64,000 bases of DNA from Streptomyces sp. CB02261 (GTDB taxonomy: Bacteria > Actinomycetota > Actinomycetes > Streptomycetales > Streptomycetaceae), in NCBI RefSeq assembly GCF_001905665.1, contig NZ_LIVX01000011.1:186001-250000 (forward strand), written 5' to 3'. Below the pieces are notes generated by a model. That model had not been told where the DNA came from. It did no database searches and was given only the letters and a program-made list of their open reading frames with translations. Positions within the stretch are counted from its first letter, which is position 1; each line of letters begins with the position of its first letter. This document shows, in pieces, positions 33,018 to 43,113 of this stretch. Position numbers and translations under genes: made by a program.

Positions 33018-36000
33018 TCAAGTGGGTGGGACAGGCGTCTCATTATTTGAGCGGATCGGGGGACGGTTTCCGACCCGGACGGGGACCGGGCCGGGCAGCG
33101 GGTACTCGTCCCGCACCAGGGCTCTGCGCAGCCGGTACTCGTCGAGCGGGCCCGAGAAGGCCATGCCCTGGGCGTGACCGCAGCCCATCGCCCGCAGGGC
33201 GATGACCTGCTCCGGTACGTCGACGCCCTCGGCGACGGTCTGCACGCCGAGCTCCCCGGCGATACGGAGCACCCCGCGGGTGATCTTGCGCAGCCGCGCC
33301 GACTCGACCACGCCCTCGACGAGGGCCCGGTCCAGCTTCAGTATGTCGACGGGGAGGCGTCGGAGCGCGTTGATCGCGACATGTCCGCTGCCGAATCCGT
33401 CGAGCGCGATCCGCACCCCGAGGCGGCGCAGGGTGATCAGGCGCTGTTCCAGCTCGTCGAGGGAGATCCTGGGGTCGCTGTCGCCCACCTCGACGATCAG
33501 CGAACCGGACGGCAGGCCGTGCCGGGTGAGCAGGGACTCGATCGAGCCGAGCGGGAGCGAGCGGTCCAGGAGCCGACTGGCCGAGAGCCGGATGGACACG
33601 GGTGTGCGGTGGCCGATTCCCGCCCGCTCGGCGGCCTGCTCGACGGCCGCTTCGAGCAGCCAGCGGCCGATCTCGGCGGTGCGCTCGCCGTCGTCGGTGA
33701 CCCGGAGGTACTCGGCGGGGGTGAAGAGGATGCCCTGGGCGGATCTCCAGCGCGCCTGGGCGCTGACGGCGGAGATCCGGCCGGTGGCGAGGTCGACGAC
33801 CGGCTGGTGGAGGAGGGCGAACTCGCCGTCGTGGAGGGCGGTCCGCAGCCGGGCTGCCAGTTCCGTCCGGCGTACCACCTCGGCCTGCATCTGGGGCGCG
33901 TAGAGCTCGACGCGGTCCTTGCCGGCCGCCTTGGCCCGGTACATGGCGAGGTCGGCGTTGCGCAGGAGGTCTCCGGCCTCCATGCCCGGCTCGGCGAAGG
34001 CGACCCCGATGGAGGCGGCGACCCGCACCTCGTTACCGCCGTCGAGGCGGTACGGCCGGGAGAGGGTGAGCCGCAGCCGGTCGGCGATCTCCTCGACCTG
34101 GCTCCGGCGGGCCGCCTGGTCGCGGCCGCCGTCCCCGAGGATGAGGGCGGCGAACTCGTCGCCGCCGAGCCGGGCGGCCGTGTCCCCGGCCCGTACGGAG
34201 TCGTGGAGGCGCCGGGCGGCCTGGACGAGGAGGTCGTCGCCCGCCTGGTGGCCGAGGCGGTCGTTGACCGCCTTGAAGCCGTCGAGGTCGATGAAGAGCA
34301 CCGCGGTGCCGGGGTCGGAGGCGCGACGGCCGCCGAGGGCCTGGCGGACGCGCCGGGTGAAGAGCGCCCGGTTGGGCAGGTCGGTCAGCGGGTCGTGCTC
34401 GGCGTTGTGCTGGAGCTGGGCCTGGAGGCGTACCCGCTCGGTGACGTCCCGGCTGTTGAAGATCAGACCGCCCTGGTGCCGGTTGACCGTCGACTCGACG
34501 TGGAGCCAGTCGCCGCGGCCCGAGCGGAAACGGCACTCGATCCGGGTGGTGGGCTCCTCGGCGGGCGAGGCGGCCAGAAAACGCCGTACCTCGTGGACGA
34601 CGGCGCCGAGGTCCTCGGGATGGATGAGCGAGGCCAGCTCGGAACCGATCAGCTCCTCGGCGTCCCGTCCGTACACACCGGAGGCCGCGGGGCTGACGTA
34701 GCGCAGGATCCCGGTCGGCGCGGCGATCATGATGACGTCGCTCGATCCCTGGACGAGCGACCTGAAGTGGTTCTCCTTGTGGGCGAGTTCCTGGGTGAGG
34801 GCGATGTTGTCGAGGAGCATGATGCCCTGCCGTACGACCAGGGCGAGGACGACCGCGCAGCCGGTGAGGACGACGACACGGTCGACCCGGCGTCCCTCGA
34901 CGACGTTGTAGAGGATGCCGAGGGTGCAGACCGCCGCGGCGAGGTACGGCGTGAGGGCCGCGAGCGATCCGGCGACCGGACGGCTGTGGAGCCACGGTCC
35001 GCGCGCGGGCGCGGCGCTGTCCGGGAGCCGGCGCACTCCCCAGGGCGCGTAGGCGAGCAGCAGGGAGCCGGCGAACCAGCCGGCGTCGAGCAGCTGGCCC
35101 GAGGCGTAGTTCTCGCGCAGCAGCGGCGAGGTGAACAGGGCGTCGCACAGGACGGTCAGGGCGAGCGCGGCGATCGCGGTGTTGGTCGCCGAGCGGTTCG
35201 CCTGGGAGCGCCGGAAGTGCAGGACCAGGACCATGCTCACGAGGACGATGTCGAGCAGCGGGTACGCCAGCGACAGCGCCGACTGGGCGACGGACTCGTC
35301 CTGGACGTGGGCGGTACGGGCGAGGGCGAGGCTCCAGGAGAGCGTGAGCAGGGAGCCGCCGATGAGCCAGGCGTCGAGCCCGAGGCAGACCCAGCCGGCC
35401 CGGGTGACGGGCTTCTTGGCGAGGACGAGGAGGCCGACGATGGCCGGCGGTGCGAACAGTAAGAAGAAGAGGTCGGCGACGGAGGAGTCGGGCACTTCCG
35501 TGCGGAGCACGACCTCGTACCACCCCCACACGGCGTTGCCCGCGGCGGCCATGAAGGAGGAGAAGGCGAAGAGCAGCCAGGCGGGGCGGGCGCTGCCCCG
35601 GTGGGTGCGGGCGTAGAGGAAGCAGGAGACCGCGGCGGTGAGGGCGGCGGCGCTGAGTCCGAAGTCGCCCATGAAGAGGGCGACTTCCGGTGAGCCCCAG
35701 CCGAGCGAGGCGCCGGTCGTGTAGCCCGCGCAGATCAGCCCCAGGGCGATCTGGGCGACGACCCCTCCGGTGCCGGGGCGACCGGGGGCGGGGCGGCCGG
35801 AGTCGTCGCCGACGGCACGGCGCGCGAGGACCGCCCCGGGCGCGTTCACCGGGCCCTCCGGGATCGCACCGGCGCACCCGGCCGCGTCGTGCGGGCGCGC
35901 CGGCGGCTCGTCGGCCCGCCCGGAGGCGTGCCCGTCGCGGTCGTCGGTGTCCGGTCCGGAGTCCCGTGCGGTGTCCGGCGGTGCGGCGGGGCGGGGCGCG

Positions 36001-36149
36001 CGGTGGGGCGCGGTCTGGTCCGGGACGGCTCGGGTGAGGCCGGTGGCGAGGCGCGGAAGGCTCGCCGGTGGCGGCGTCGCCCCGTCGGATCGTCGGTCCT
36101 CCGGCCGTGCCTCACCCGTCGCCCCCCTCGGAATCTGATGTCCCGTCAC
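33018..36149 (-). CDS. cdgE: Membrane PAS-GGDEF-EAL c-di-GMP protein (CdgE-like)
   Basis: About 1043 aa. A disordered Pro/Ala/Asp-rich N-terminus (1-125) is followed by about ten membrane helices (130-445), a PAS domain (460-575), a GGDEF domain (585-745, intact GGDEF at about 662-666 in ARLGGDEFAALIL) and an EAL-like domain. In the EAL part the signature EALxRW is SAQARW and DDFGTG is DGFGSG, so phosphodiesterase activity is probably lost. It is expected to be a diguanylate cyclase. The start is uncertain: the GTG at 36149 follows GGGGAG, while the frame is open to 36218. Its 3' end overlaps the ilvB leader control region. Confidence 0.88.
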   Translation of the reverse strand: MTGHQIPRGATGEARPEDRRSDGATPPPASLPRLATGLTRAVPDQTAPHRAPRPAAPPDTARDSGPDTDDRDGHASGRADEPPARPHDAAGCAGAIPEGPVNAPGAVLARRAVGDDSGRPAPGRPGTGGVVAQIALGLICAGYTTGASLGWGSPEVALFMGDFGLSAAALTAAVSCFLYARTHRGSARPAWLLFAFSSFMAAAGNAVWGWYEVVLRTEVPDSSVADLFFLLFAPPAIVGLLVLAKKPVTRAGWVCLGLDAWLIGGSLLTLSWSLALARTAHVQDESVAQSALSLAYPLLDIVLVSMVLVLHFRRSQANRSATNTAIAALALTVLCDALFTSPLLRENYASGQLLDAGWFAGSLLLAYAPWGVRRLPDSAAPARGPWLHSRPVAGSLAALTPYLAAAVCTLGILYNVVEGRRVDRVVVLTGCAVVLALVVRQGIMLLDNIALTQELAHKENHFRSLVQGSSDVIMIAAPTGILRYVSPAASGVYGRDAEELIGSELASLIHPEDLGAVVHEVRRFLAASPAEEPTTRIECRFRSGRGDWLHVESTVNRHQGGLIFNSRDVTERVRLQAQLQHNAEHDPLTDLPNRALFTRRVRQALGGRRASDPGTAVLFIDLDGFKAVNDRLGHQAGDDLLVQAARRLHDSVRAGDTAARLGGDEFAALILGDGGRDQAARRSQVEEIADRLRLTLSRPYRLDGGNEVRVAASIGVAFAEPGMEAGDLLRNADLAMYRAKAAGKDRVELYAPQMQAEVVRRTELAARLRTALHDGEFALLHQPVVDLATGRISAVSAQARWRSAQGILFTPAEYLRVTDDGERTAEIGRWLLEAAVEQAAERAGIGHRTPVSIRLSASRLLDRSLPLGSIESLLTRHGLPSGSLIVEVGDSDPRISLDELEQRLITLRRLGVRIALDGFGSGHVAINALRRLPVDILKLDRALVEGVVESARLRKITRGVLRIAGELGVQTVAEGVDVPEQVIALRAMGCGHAQGMAFSGPLDEYRLRRALVRDEYPLPGPVPVRVGNRPPIRSNNETPVPPT

Positions 36150-36385
36150 GTCGCTCCCCAGCGTCAGCCCGTACTCGACGCAGTCCCCCGCTCCGGGACG
36201 ATACACCAGGACCGTCACTCAGGGACAGGGTCGCAGTACTCTGCGTGACGGCCTGGGGCTTGTACGCAGCGCGTGTCGGGGGCGCTCACCACCCGACCGG
36301 CCCAACCGGGGCTCCTCCCGGGCGCCTTCCCCGCGGCGCTCCCGCCACACCCGCGACGGCGGGTCGCGGCGCGGACCGACGCGGC

Positions 36386-37336
36386 TCAGCCGGTGGTGAG
36401 GAGGACGTTCACCAGTTCCTCGCCCGCCACGAACCGCCGCAGCTGCCCCGCCACGAGCCGCTTCGCGCGCGGCATGAAGGCCGAGGTCGAACCCCCCACG
36501 TGAGGACTGATCAGGACACCGGGAGCGTGCCACAACGGGTGCCCGGCGGGCAGCGGTTCCGGATCGGTGACGTCGAGCGCCGCCGTGATCCGTCGGCTCT
36601 CGACCTCCTTGAGCAGGGCGGCCGTGTCCACGACCGGTCCGCGGGCGACGTTCACGAGGAGCGCCCCGTCCTTCATCCGGGCCAGGAAGCCGGCGTCGGC
36701 GAGATGCCTGGTCCCGGGCGTGAGCGGCGTGGAGAGCACGACGACGTCCGCCTCCGGGAGCAGTGAGGGCAACTCCGTCAGGGCGTGGACCCGACCGCGC
36801 GCTGTGGTGCGCGCGGAGCGTGCGACGCGCGCCACCCGCGCGCACTCGAAGGGCGCGAGCCGGTCCTCGATGGCGGCGCCGATGGATCCGTACCCGACGA
36901 TCAGGACGGACTTGTCGGCGAGCGCCGGGTAGAAGCCGGCCCGCCACTCCTCGGCGTCCTGGCCGCGGACGAAGCCCGGGATGTCGCGGAGCGAGGCCAG
37001 GATCAGCGCGAGCGTGAGTTCGGCGGTGCTGGCCTCGTGGACGCCCTTCGCGTTGCAGAGAGCGACGCCGGGCGGCAGCGAGGGGATGCCGGGCGTGACG
37101 TGGTCGATGCCGGCGGACAGCGTCTGCACGGCCCGGACCGAGGTCATCGCGGCCAGCGGCCGGACGGCGATCTCCGTGCCCTTCATGTACGGGACGACGT
37201 AGAAGGCGCAGTGCGCCGGGTCGGCGGGGAAGTCCGGTCCCCCGTCCCAGAAGCGGTAGTTCAGGCCCGACGTACCCGGTTCGGGGAGGCCCTCGATCTC
37301 GTCCGCGGGAATCGGAAGCCACACGTCAGCGGTCAT
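36386..37336 (-). CDS. D-2-hydroxyacid dehydrogenase family protein
   Basis: A 316-aa NAD(P)-dependent dehydrogenase. The Rossmann motif VLIVGYGSIGAAIEDRLAPF is near residue 138, and the catalytic Arg, Glu and His are in VNVARGPVVDTAAL, DVTDPEPLP and ISPHVGGST. It lacks the ACT domain of SerA and resembles glyoxylate/phosphoglycerate-type reductases. The substrate is unknown. The ATG at 37336 follows GAAGA; an ATG at 37351 is an alternative. It is divergent from the aldo/keto reductase gene. Confidence 0.9.
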   Translation of the reverse strand: MTADVWLPIPADEIEGLPEPGTSGLNYRFWDGGPDFPADPAHCAFYVVPYMKGTEIAVRPLAAMTSVRAVQTLSAGIDHVTPGIPSLPPGVALCNAKGVHEASTAELTLALILASLRDIPGFVRGQDAEEWRAGFYPALADKSVLIVGYGSIGAAIEDRLAPFECARVARVARSARTTARGRVHALTELPSLLPEADVVVLSTPLTPGTRHLADAGFLARMKDGALLVNVARGPVVDTAALLKEVESRRITAALDVTDPEPLPAGHPLWHAPGVLISPHVGGSTSAFMPRAKRLVAGQLRRFVAGEELVNVLLTTG

Positions 37337-37426
37337 GTCTTCGCGTCTCATGACCGGGAGGCTATGCGAAGAATCCCGGGCCCCATTGGTTACTTTGGGG
37401 GACGGCACAGGGAGGGGTACCGGCAG

Positions 37427-38437
37427 GTGGAGCGCAGGACTATCGGGGCGACGGCGCTCGACGTGGGTGCGATCGGCCTGGGGTGCATGCCGATGAGCTG
37501 GGCGTACAGCCGTTCGGAACAGCGGGGGGACCGCTCGCTGCGGACGGTGCACGCGGCGCTGGACGCCGGGGTGAGCCTGCTCGACACCGCCGACATGTAC
37601 GGGCCGTTCACCAACGAGCTGCTCGTGGGGCGGGCGTTGAAGGAGCGACGGGCGGACGCCTTCGTCTCGACGAAGTGCGGACTGCTCGTCGGCGACCAGC
37701 ACGTGGTCGCCAACGGCAGGCCGGGGTACGTGCGTCGGGCCTGCGACGCCTCCCTGCGGCGGCTCCAGACCGATGTGATCGACCTGTACCAGCTGCACCG
37801 CGCCGACCCCGAGGTGCCGGTCGAGGAGACCTGGGGCGCGATGGCCGAGCTGGTCTCGGCGGGCAAGGTGCGGGCGCTCGGTCTGTGCGCGGTCGGCGCG
37901 CGGTCGGCCCGCCGGGGTGCGGCGGGCGCCGGCCGTGACGGGTACGAGGGAACGATCCGCCAGTTGGAGCGGGTCCAGCAGGTGTTCCCGGTGGCGGCGG
38001 TGGAGGCCGAGCTGTCGGTGTGGTCGCAGGAGGCGCTGGTGCGGCTGCTGCCGTGGTGCGCCGCGCGGGGCGTCGGCTTCCTGGCGGCGATGCCGCTGGG
38101 GAACGGTTACCTGACGGGGACGCTCACCCCGGGCAGCGGCTTCGAGCGGGACGATCCGCGGGCCCGGCACCCCCGGTTCACCGCCGAGATGATGGCGGCG
38201 AACCAGCCGCTCGTGGCGGGGCTGCGGCGGGTGGCCGCGCGGCACGGGGCGGACGTCACGCCGGCGCAGGTGGCGCTGGCGTGGGTGCTCGGCCGGGGGC
38301 CGCACGTCGTGCCGGTGCCGGGGGCGAAGCGGGAGCGGTGGGCGGTGGAGAACGCCCGGGCGGCCGGGCTGCGGCTGACCGCGGAGGACCTGGCGGAGAT
38401 CGCGGGGCTTCCGGCGCCCCGGGGGTCCTGGGACTGA
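37427..38437 (+). CDS. Aldo/keto reductase
   Basis: A 336-aa NADPH-dependent reductase with an (alpha/beta)8 barrel. Catalytic Asp and Tyr are in SLLDTADMYGPFTNELLVG, Lys in DAFVSTKCGLLV and His in DLYQLHRADPEVP. The cofactor-site motif VVPVPGAKRERWAVENARAA is at the C-terminus. This is the tas/YajO-like subgroup that acts on small aldehydes. The GTG at 37427 has an upstream GGGAGGGG site. The gene is followed, 98 bases on, by the lipoprotein dehydrogenase gene. Confidence 0.93.
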   Translation: MERRTIGATALDVGAIGLGCMPMSWAYSRSEQRGDRSLRTVHAALDAGVSLLDTADMYGPFTNELLVGRALKERRADAFVSTKCGLLVGDQHVVANGRPGYVRRACDASLRRLQTDVIDLYQLHRADPEVPVEETWGAMAELVSAGKVRALGLCAVGARSARRGAAGAGRDGYEGTIRQLERVQQVFPVAAVEAELSVWSQEALVRLLPWCAARGVGFLAAMPLGNGYLTGTLTPGSGFERDDPRARHPRFTAEMMAANQPLVAGLRRVAARHGADVTPAQVALAWVLGRGPHVVPVPGAKRERWAVENARAAGLRLTAEDLAEIAGLPAPRGSWD

Positions 38438-38535
38438 GGTGCGGCGATCTTCGACGGCGGGAGGGAACCTGATAGCGGCGAGCGGTGTATCAAGGGTGAA
38501 GGGATGCCGCTCGACTCGTCGAAGGGGACCGTGCC

Positions 38536-39681
38536 ATGAGCCGTCCTGCTGTTGTGAAGGCCCTGTGGGGCGCCGCCGTGCTGGTCCTGGTGGCGGGCTG
38601 CTCCTCGGGGGGTGCGGAGGACCCCCCGGGTACGGCCCCGCCGACGTCCGTCACGGCGACCGCGACCGTGAGCGCGGCCCCGTCCGGGTCCCCGGCCCCG
38701 GGGACGGCTCCCGCGAAGGGCGGGGCGGCGGCGAAGGGCACCCACACGGAGGGGCTGAAGTCGCCCTGGGGACTCGCGGCGCTGCCGGGCGGGGACCTGC
38801 TCGTCTCCTCGCGGGACGAGCGGACGATCACCCGGGTCGACGGGCGGACCGGGGCGAAGACCCCGCTCGGCGTGGTGCCGGGCGTGGTCCCGGGCGGCGA
38901 GGGCGGCCTCATGGGCCTCGCGGTCCGGGACGGCTGGGTGTACGCGTATCTGACGGCGGAGTCCGACAACCGCATCGTGCGCATGCGGTACGGGGACGGG
39001 GACCGGCTCGGCGCTCCGGAGCCGGTGCTGACGGGCATCCCGAAGGGGGTCGTGCACAACGGCGGGCGGATCGCGTTCGGGCCTGACGGCATGCTGTACG
39101 CGGGGACGGGCGAGACGGGCAGGACCGGTCTCGCCCAGGACCGGGCCTCGCTCGGCGGGAAGATCCTGCGGATGACACCGGAGGGCGCGCCGGCGCCGGG
39201 CAACCCGTCCGCCGGATCGGTGGTCTATTCGTACGGGCACCGCAATGTGCAGGGAATCGCCTGGGACACGGCAGGGCGCCTGTGGGCCGCCGAGTTCGGG
39301 CAGAACACCTGGGACGAGCTGAACCTGATCGAGTCCGGCAGGAACTACGGCTGGCCGGAGGTCGAGGGACGTGCCGGGCGGGCCGGCTTCGTGGACCCGG
39401 TGGCCCAGTGGCCGACCTCGGAGGCCTCCCCCAGCGGGATCGCGTACGCGCGGGGCGCGATCTGGATGGCCGGGCTCAGAGGGGAGCGGCTGTGGCGGGT
39501 CCCGCTCTCCGGCACGAAGCTCGCGGCGGACCCCGAGGCGTTCCTGACCGAGGAGTACGGGCGCCTGCGCACGGTCCTGGCTGAGGGCGGCGGGCGGCTC
39601 TGGCTGGTGACCAGCGAGACCGACACCCGGGGCACGCCCGAGGAGGGGGACGACAGGATCCTCCGGCTGGAGGTGAGCTGA
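38536..39681 (+). CDS. PQQ-type sugar (sorbosone/glucose) dehydrogenase lipoprotein
   Basis: A 381-aa secreted lipoprotein. The lipobox LVAGC is at residues 17-21, followed by a Pro/Thr/Ser-rich linker to about residue 65. The rest is a six-bladed propeller of the GSDH/soluble glucose dehydrogenase type: SPWGLAALPGGDLLVSSRDE, HNGGRIAFGPDGMLYAGTGE, YSYGHRNVQGIAWD, FGQNTWDELNLIESGRNYGW. It is expected to oxidise sugars at the cell surface if PQQ is available. Its substrate is not known. The ATG follows GAAGGGGA. Confidence 0.9.
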   Translation: MSRPAVVKALWGAAVLVLVAGCSSGGAEDPPGTAPPTSVTATATVSAAPSGSPAPGTAPAKGGAAAKGTHTEGLKSPWGLAALPGGDLLVSSRDERTITRVDGRTGAKTPLGVVPGVVPGGEGGLMGLAVRDGWVYAYLTAESDNRIVRMRYGDGDRLGAPEPVLTGIPKGVVHNGGRIAFGPDGMLYAGTGETGRTGLAQDRASLGGKILRMTPEGAPAPGNPSAGSVVYSYGHRNVQGIAWDTAGRLWAAEFGQNTWDELNLIESGRNYGWPEVEGRAGRAGFVDPVAQWPTSEASPSGIAYARGAIWMAGLRGERLWRVPLSGTKLAADPEAFLTEEYGRLRTVLAEGGGRLWLVTSETDTRGTPEEGDDRILRLEVS

Positions 39682-39735
39682 GGGCCGGAGCCGGGCTCGG
39701 ACCGGGCGGCGAGCGGCGCGCAGGGGGCGCGGGCG

Positions 39736-42700
39736 TCAGAGGGCCGGGTCGAGGAGGTGGAGGCGGTGGGCCAGGGCGGCGGCCTCGCCGCGGCCGGCGA
39801 CGCCGAGCTTCGCCAGGATGTTGGAGACGTGGACGCTGGCCGTCTTGGGGGAGATGAACAGCTCCTCGGCGATCTGGCGGTTGGTGCGGCCGGCCGCGAC
39901 CAGGCCCAGGACGTCCTGTTCCCGGGGAGTCAGACCGAAGGTGTCGTCCGCGGCCTCCGCCGGCTCCTGAGACGGCTTCTCGGGGGTCAGGGAGAGGCGG
40001 GCGCGGGCGGCCAGGAGTTCCACGTCCTCGCGGAGCGGGCGGGCGCCGAGGCGAATGGCGGTGGCGTGGGCCTCCCGGAGCAGGGCCGTGGCCTCCTCAC
40101 GGTGGCCTCCTTCGACCAGCAGGGCGTCGGCGAGGCGGTGGCGGGCTCGGGCCAGCTGGGCGGGGCGCTCCAGCGGTTCCCAGGCAGCGACGACCTCGGC
40201 CCAGCGGGCGGCGGACTCGCGGCCCTCGGCGCGGGCGAGCTCCTCGGAGACCTGGCGGGCGTAGGCGGCCCAGACGGGGGCCGGGGCGGCGAGGCCGCGG
40301 AGGCAGCGGCGGATCGCGTCGAGCGCCTCGGCGCGGCCCTCGTCGGCGGCGGGAAGCCCCCGGGTGTCGGCCTCGGCGGTGACGGCGGTGAGGACGAGCG
40401 GCCAGCCGTAGCGGTGGGTGCTGGGCGGGAAACCGCCCTGTTCGGCGGCGGCGAGCCGGGGCCGCACGTCGGCGACGCGCCCCTCGGCGGCGGCCACGGC
40501 GATCTCGACCTGGCTCATGGGCAGGGTGTACTGGGGGATGGGGTCGCGGGTGCCGTAGACGGTGCGGGCGTCGGCGAGGTGGCCGCCGGCCGCGTCGAGT
40601 TCGCCCCGGTCGACGGCGAGCTGGGCGAGGCGGAGGGAGGCGGAGCCGCGGGGCTTGGTGCTGGTCGCCGAGCGGAGCAGCCGTTCGGCGGCCTCCCGGG
40701 TCTCGTCCCAGCGGCCGAGGGAGTAGAGCGACTCGGCCCGGTTGGCCTCGATCCACCCGACGCTGTCGACGAGGCCGTAGGAGCGGGCGAGACGGATGCC
40801 GGTGTCGCAGAGTTCGACGGCCTCCTGGGAGCGGCCGAGGGACTCCAGGGAGGAGGCGATGTTGATGTGGGCGCGGGCCGTCTCGGTGTAGTGGCCGAGG
40901 GCCTTGGTCCGTTTCCGTACCTCGTGCATCTCGGCGAGACCCGCCTCGACGTCACCCGCGCCGGCCATGAGGGTGCCGAGGGTGAGCCGGGCGTTGAGTT
41001 CGATGGACTCGGCCTTGACGAGCCGGGCGTACTCGACGGCGCGTTCCGCGGCGGTGATGGCCTCGGGTCCGGGGTTGCGGAGCATGCCCCAGCCCGCGGC
41101 GCCGACGAGGACCACGGCGTGGACGGCCGAGGGCGGCAGGCCCTTGACGAGTTCCTGGGCGCGGGCGATCTCCTGCCGGCCGTCGCCCCGGCCGAGGTTG
41201 GACTGGAGGCGGGCCTTCTCGGTCCAGAACCAGGCGGCGCGCAGGGGGTCCTTCTCCTCCGGGTTGTCGAGGAGGCGGAGTGCCATCTTGCCGATCTTCA
41301 GAGCGCGTTCGCGGTCGCCGCTGAGGCGGGCGGCGACGGCCGCCTCGGCGAGCAGGTCGACGTAGCTGAGGGCGCTGGTCTCGGGGTCGCAGCCGCAGGG
41401 CGGGTAGGCCTCGGCGTAGTCGATGGGCCGGAGCGAGCGCCGGGCCTCGACGGGGACCTCGTCCCAGAGTTCCATGGCCCGTTCGAGGAGCCGGAGCTGC
41501 TCGGCGTAGGCGTGGCGCTTGCGGGTCTCGACGGAGGCGCGGAGGACGGCGGGCAGGGCCTTGGCCGGGTCGTGCGCGTGGTACCAGTACGTGGCGAGCC
41601 GGGTGGCCCGCTCGTCGGCCCGGACGAGCCCGGGGTCGGCCTCCAGGGCTTCGGCGTAGCGCCGGTTGAGGCGGGAGCGTTCGCCGGGCAGCAGGTCGTC
41701 GCTGACGGCCTCGCGGACGAGGGAGTGGCGGAAGCGGTAGCCGTCGCCGTCGGGGACGGCGAGCAGGATGTTGGCGCCGACGGCGGCCCGCAGCGCTTCG
41801 ATGAGTTCGTCCTCGGTGAGCCGGGACACGGCGGCGAGCAGGCCGTACTCGACGGTGGAGCCGCCCTCGGCGACGATCCTGGCGACCTGCTGGGCGTCCT
41901 CGGGGAGCGTCTCGACCCGGACGAGCAGGAGGTCGCGCAGGGAGTCGCTGAGCTGGCCGGGCGCGCAGCCGGCCTCGTGGGAGACGACGAGCTCCTCCAC
42001 GAAGAAGGCGTTGCCGTCGGAGCGCTCGAAGACCTCTTCGACGAGACCGGGGTCGGGTTCGGCGGCGAGGATGCCGGTGAGCTGGCGGTGCACCTCGACG
42101 CGGGTGAAGCGGGCGAGTTCGATGCGGCGGATGGTGCGGAGCCGGTCGAGTTCGGCGAGGAGGGGGCGCAGGGGGTGGCGGCGGTGGATGTCGTCGGCGC
42201 GGTAGCTGGCGACGACCACGATCCGGCCGCGGCGGAGGGTCCGCAGGAGATAGGTGAGGAGGTGCCGGGTGGAGGCGTCGGCCCAGTGCAGGTCCTCGAG
42301 GACGAGCACGATCGTACGGTCGGCGGCGAGGCGTTCCAGGAGCCGTACGGTCAGTTCGAAGAGGCGGGCGGTGGAGTCCTCGTCGGAGGAGTCGTGGTGT
42401 CCGGGGTCGCCCAGTTCGGGCAGCAGGCGGGCGAGTTCGCCCTCCTGGCCGTCGGCGGCCTCGGTGAGTTCACCGGGGAGCCGGCGGCGGAGCGAGCGCA
42501 GCGCGGTGGCGAAGGGGGCGAAGGGCAGTCCGTCGGCGCCGAGTTCGACGCAGCCGCCGAGCGCGACGACGGCGCCCCGGCCGCAGGCCGTGTCGAGGAA
42601 CTCCTCGATCAGCCGGGTCTTGCCGACCCCCGCCTCACCGCCGACGAGCAGGGCCTGGGGCTCTCCCGCGTCCGCACGGGAGAGCGCCTCGGTGAGGGCG

Positions 42701-42792
42701 GTGAGTTCGCCGGCGCGGCCGACGAACACGGGGCTGACTGACCTGGTCTCCACGGCGCCGAGCATCGCACAGACGTCCGTGCCCTGGTTCAT
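39736..42792 (-). CDS. Large LuxR-family (LAL/AAA ATPase) transcriptional regulator
   Basis: A 1018-aa regulator. The Walker A motif GGEAGVGKTRLIEEF is near residue 50 and the Walker B region IVLVLEDLHWADAS near 162. A long helical TPR-like middle follows, and a LuxR helix-turn-helix fills the last 65 residues (LTPREQDVLGLVAAGRTNRQ, then TASVHVSNILAKLGV). These are ATP-dependent activators that often respond to maltose or control secondary metabolism. The ATG at 42792 is used; the in-frame ATG ten codons later is possible. Its start is 7 bases after the small upstream gene, so the two are cotranscribed. Confidence 0.92.
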   Translation of the reverse strand: MNQGTDVCAMLGAVETRSVSPVFVGRAGELTALTEALSRADAGEPQALLVGGEAGVGKTRLIEEFLDTACGRGAVVALGGCVELGADGLPFAPFATALRSLRRRLPGELTEAADGQEGELARLLPELGDPGHHDSSDEDSTARLFELTVRLLERLAADRTIVLVLEDLHWADASTRHLLTYLLRTLRRGRIVVVASYRADDIHRRHPLRPLLAELDRLRTIRRIELARFTRVEVHRQLTGILAAEPDPGLVEEVFERSDGNAFFVEELVVSHEAGCAPGQLSDSLRDLLLVRVETLPEDAQQVARIVAEGGSTVEYGLLAAVSRLTEDELIEALRAAVGANILLAVPDGDGYRFRHSLVREAVSDDLLPGERSRLNRRYAEALEADPGLVRADERATRLATYWYHAHDPAKALPAVLRASVETRKRHAYAEQLRLLERAMELWDEVPVEARRSLRPIDYAEAYPPCGCDPETSALSYVDLLAEAAVAARLSGDRERALKIGKMALRLLDNPEEKDPLRAAWFWTEKARLQSNLGRGDGRQEIARAQELVKGLPPSAVHAVVLVGAAGWGMLRNPGPEAITAAERAVEYARLVKAESIELNARLTLGTLMAGAGDVEAGLAEMHEVRKRTKALGHYTETARAHINIASSLESLGRSQEAVELCDTGIRLARSYGLVDSVGWIEANRAESLYSLGRWDETREAAERLLRSATSTKPRGSASLRLAQLAVDRGELDAAGGHLADARTVYGTRDPIPQYTLPMSQVEIAVAAAEGRVADVRPRLAAAEQGGFPPSTHRYGWPLVLTAVTAEADTRGLPAADEGRAEALDAIRRCLRGLAAPAPVWAAYARQVSEELARAEGRESAARWAEVVAAWEPLERPAQLARARHRLADALLVEGGHREEATALLREAHATAIRLGARPLREDVELLAARARLSLTPEKPSQEPAEAADDTFGLTPREQDVLGLVAAGRTNRQIAEELFISPKTASVHVSNILAKLGVAGRGEAAALAHRLHLLDPAL

Positions 42793-42799
42793 ACGGGTG

Positions 42800-42997
42800 T
42801 CACGCGGCCCGGACGAAGCGGCCGCGTCCGTCGCCGCTCACCCGCCCCTCCGAGTCCTGGCTCCCGCTGCTGCGGCCGAGGCGGCGCAGGCCCCGGGTGG
42901 TGCCGCCCGACTCGGCGGCCGCGTGGGACAGCCGCTGGGCGGCGGCCTCGCGGACGAGCTGGGCGTGGTTCATGCGGTGGAGTTCGTACTCGAACAT
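42800..42997 (-). CDS. Small conserved protein of 65 aa before the LAL regulator
   Basis: A 65-aa basic protein, MFEYELHRMNHAQLVREAAA at the N-terminus and an Arg/Gly/Ser-rich tail. The MFEYELH start recurs, from memory, in many short Streptomyces proteins. The ATG follows AGGGAG. Function unknown. A TAGAGG -10 box lies near 43049, and helically spaced CCTNAGG repeats lie upstream at 43114-43152. With a 7-base gap to the LAL gene the pair probably forms one transcript. Confidence 0.75.
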   Translation of the reverse strand: MFEYELHRMNHAQLVREAAAQRLSHAAAESGGTTRGLRRLGRSSGSQDSEGRVSGDGRGRFVRAA

Positions 42998-43113
42998 CGG
43001 GGTGCTCCCTGGTCTTCCGCGGTGTCGGTATCGCTTCCTGCGATGCCTCTACTGTCGTGTCCCAGGGGCTGCGGCCACATCGGGCGTGTTCCGCATGTTC
43101 GGCGTACGGGGGT

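Noticed and set aside
39757..42741. A 994-codon open frame opposite the LAL regulator
   Set aside because: It is antisense to a gene with clear Walker and LuxR motifs, and its product is low-complexity Gly/Ala/Glu sequence.
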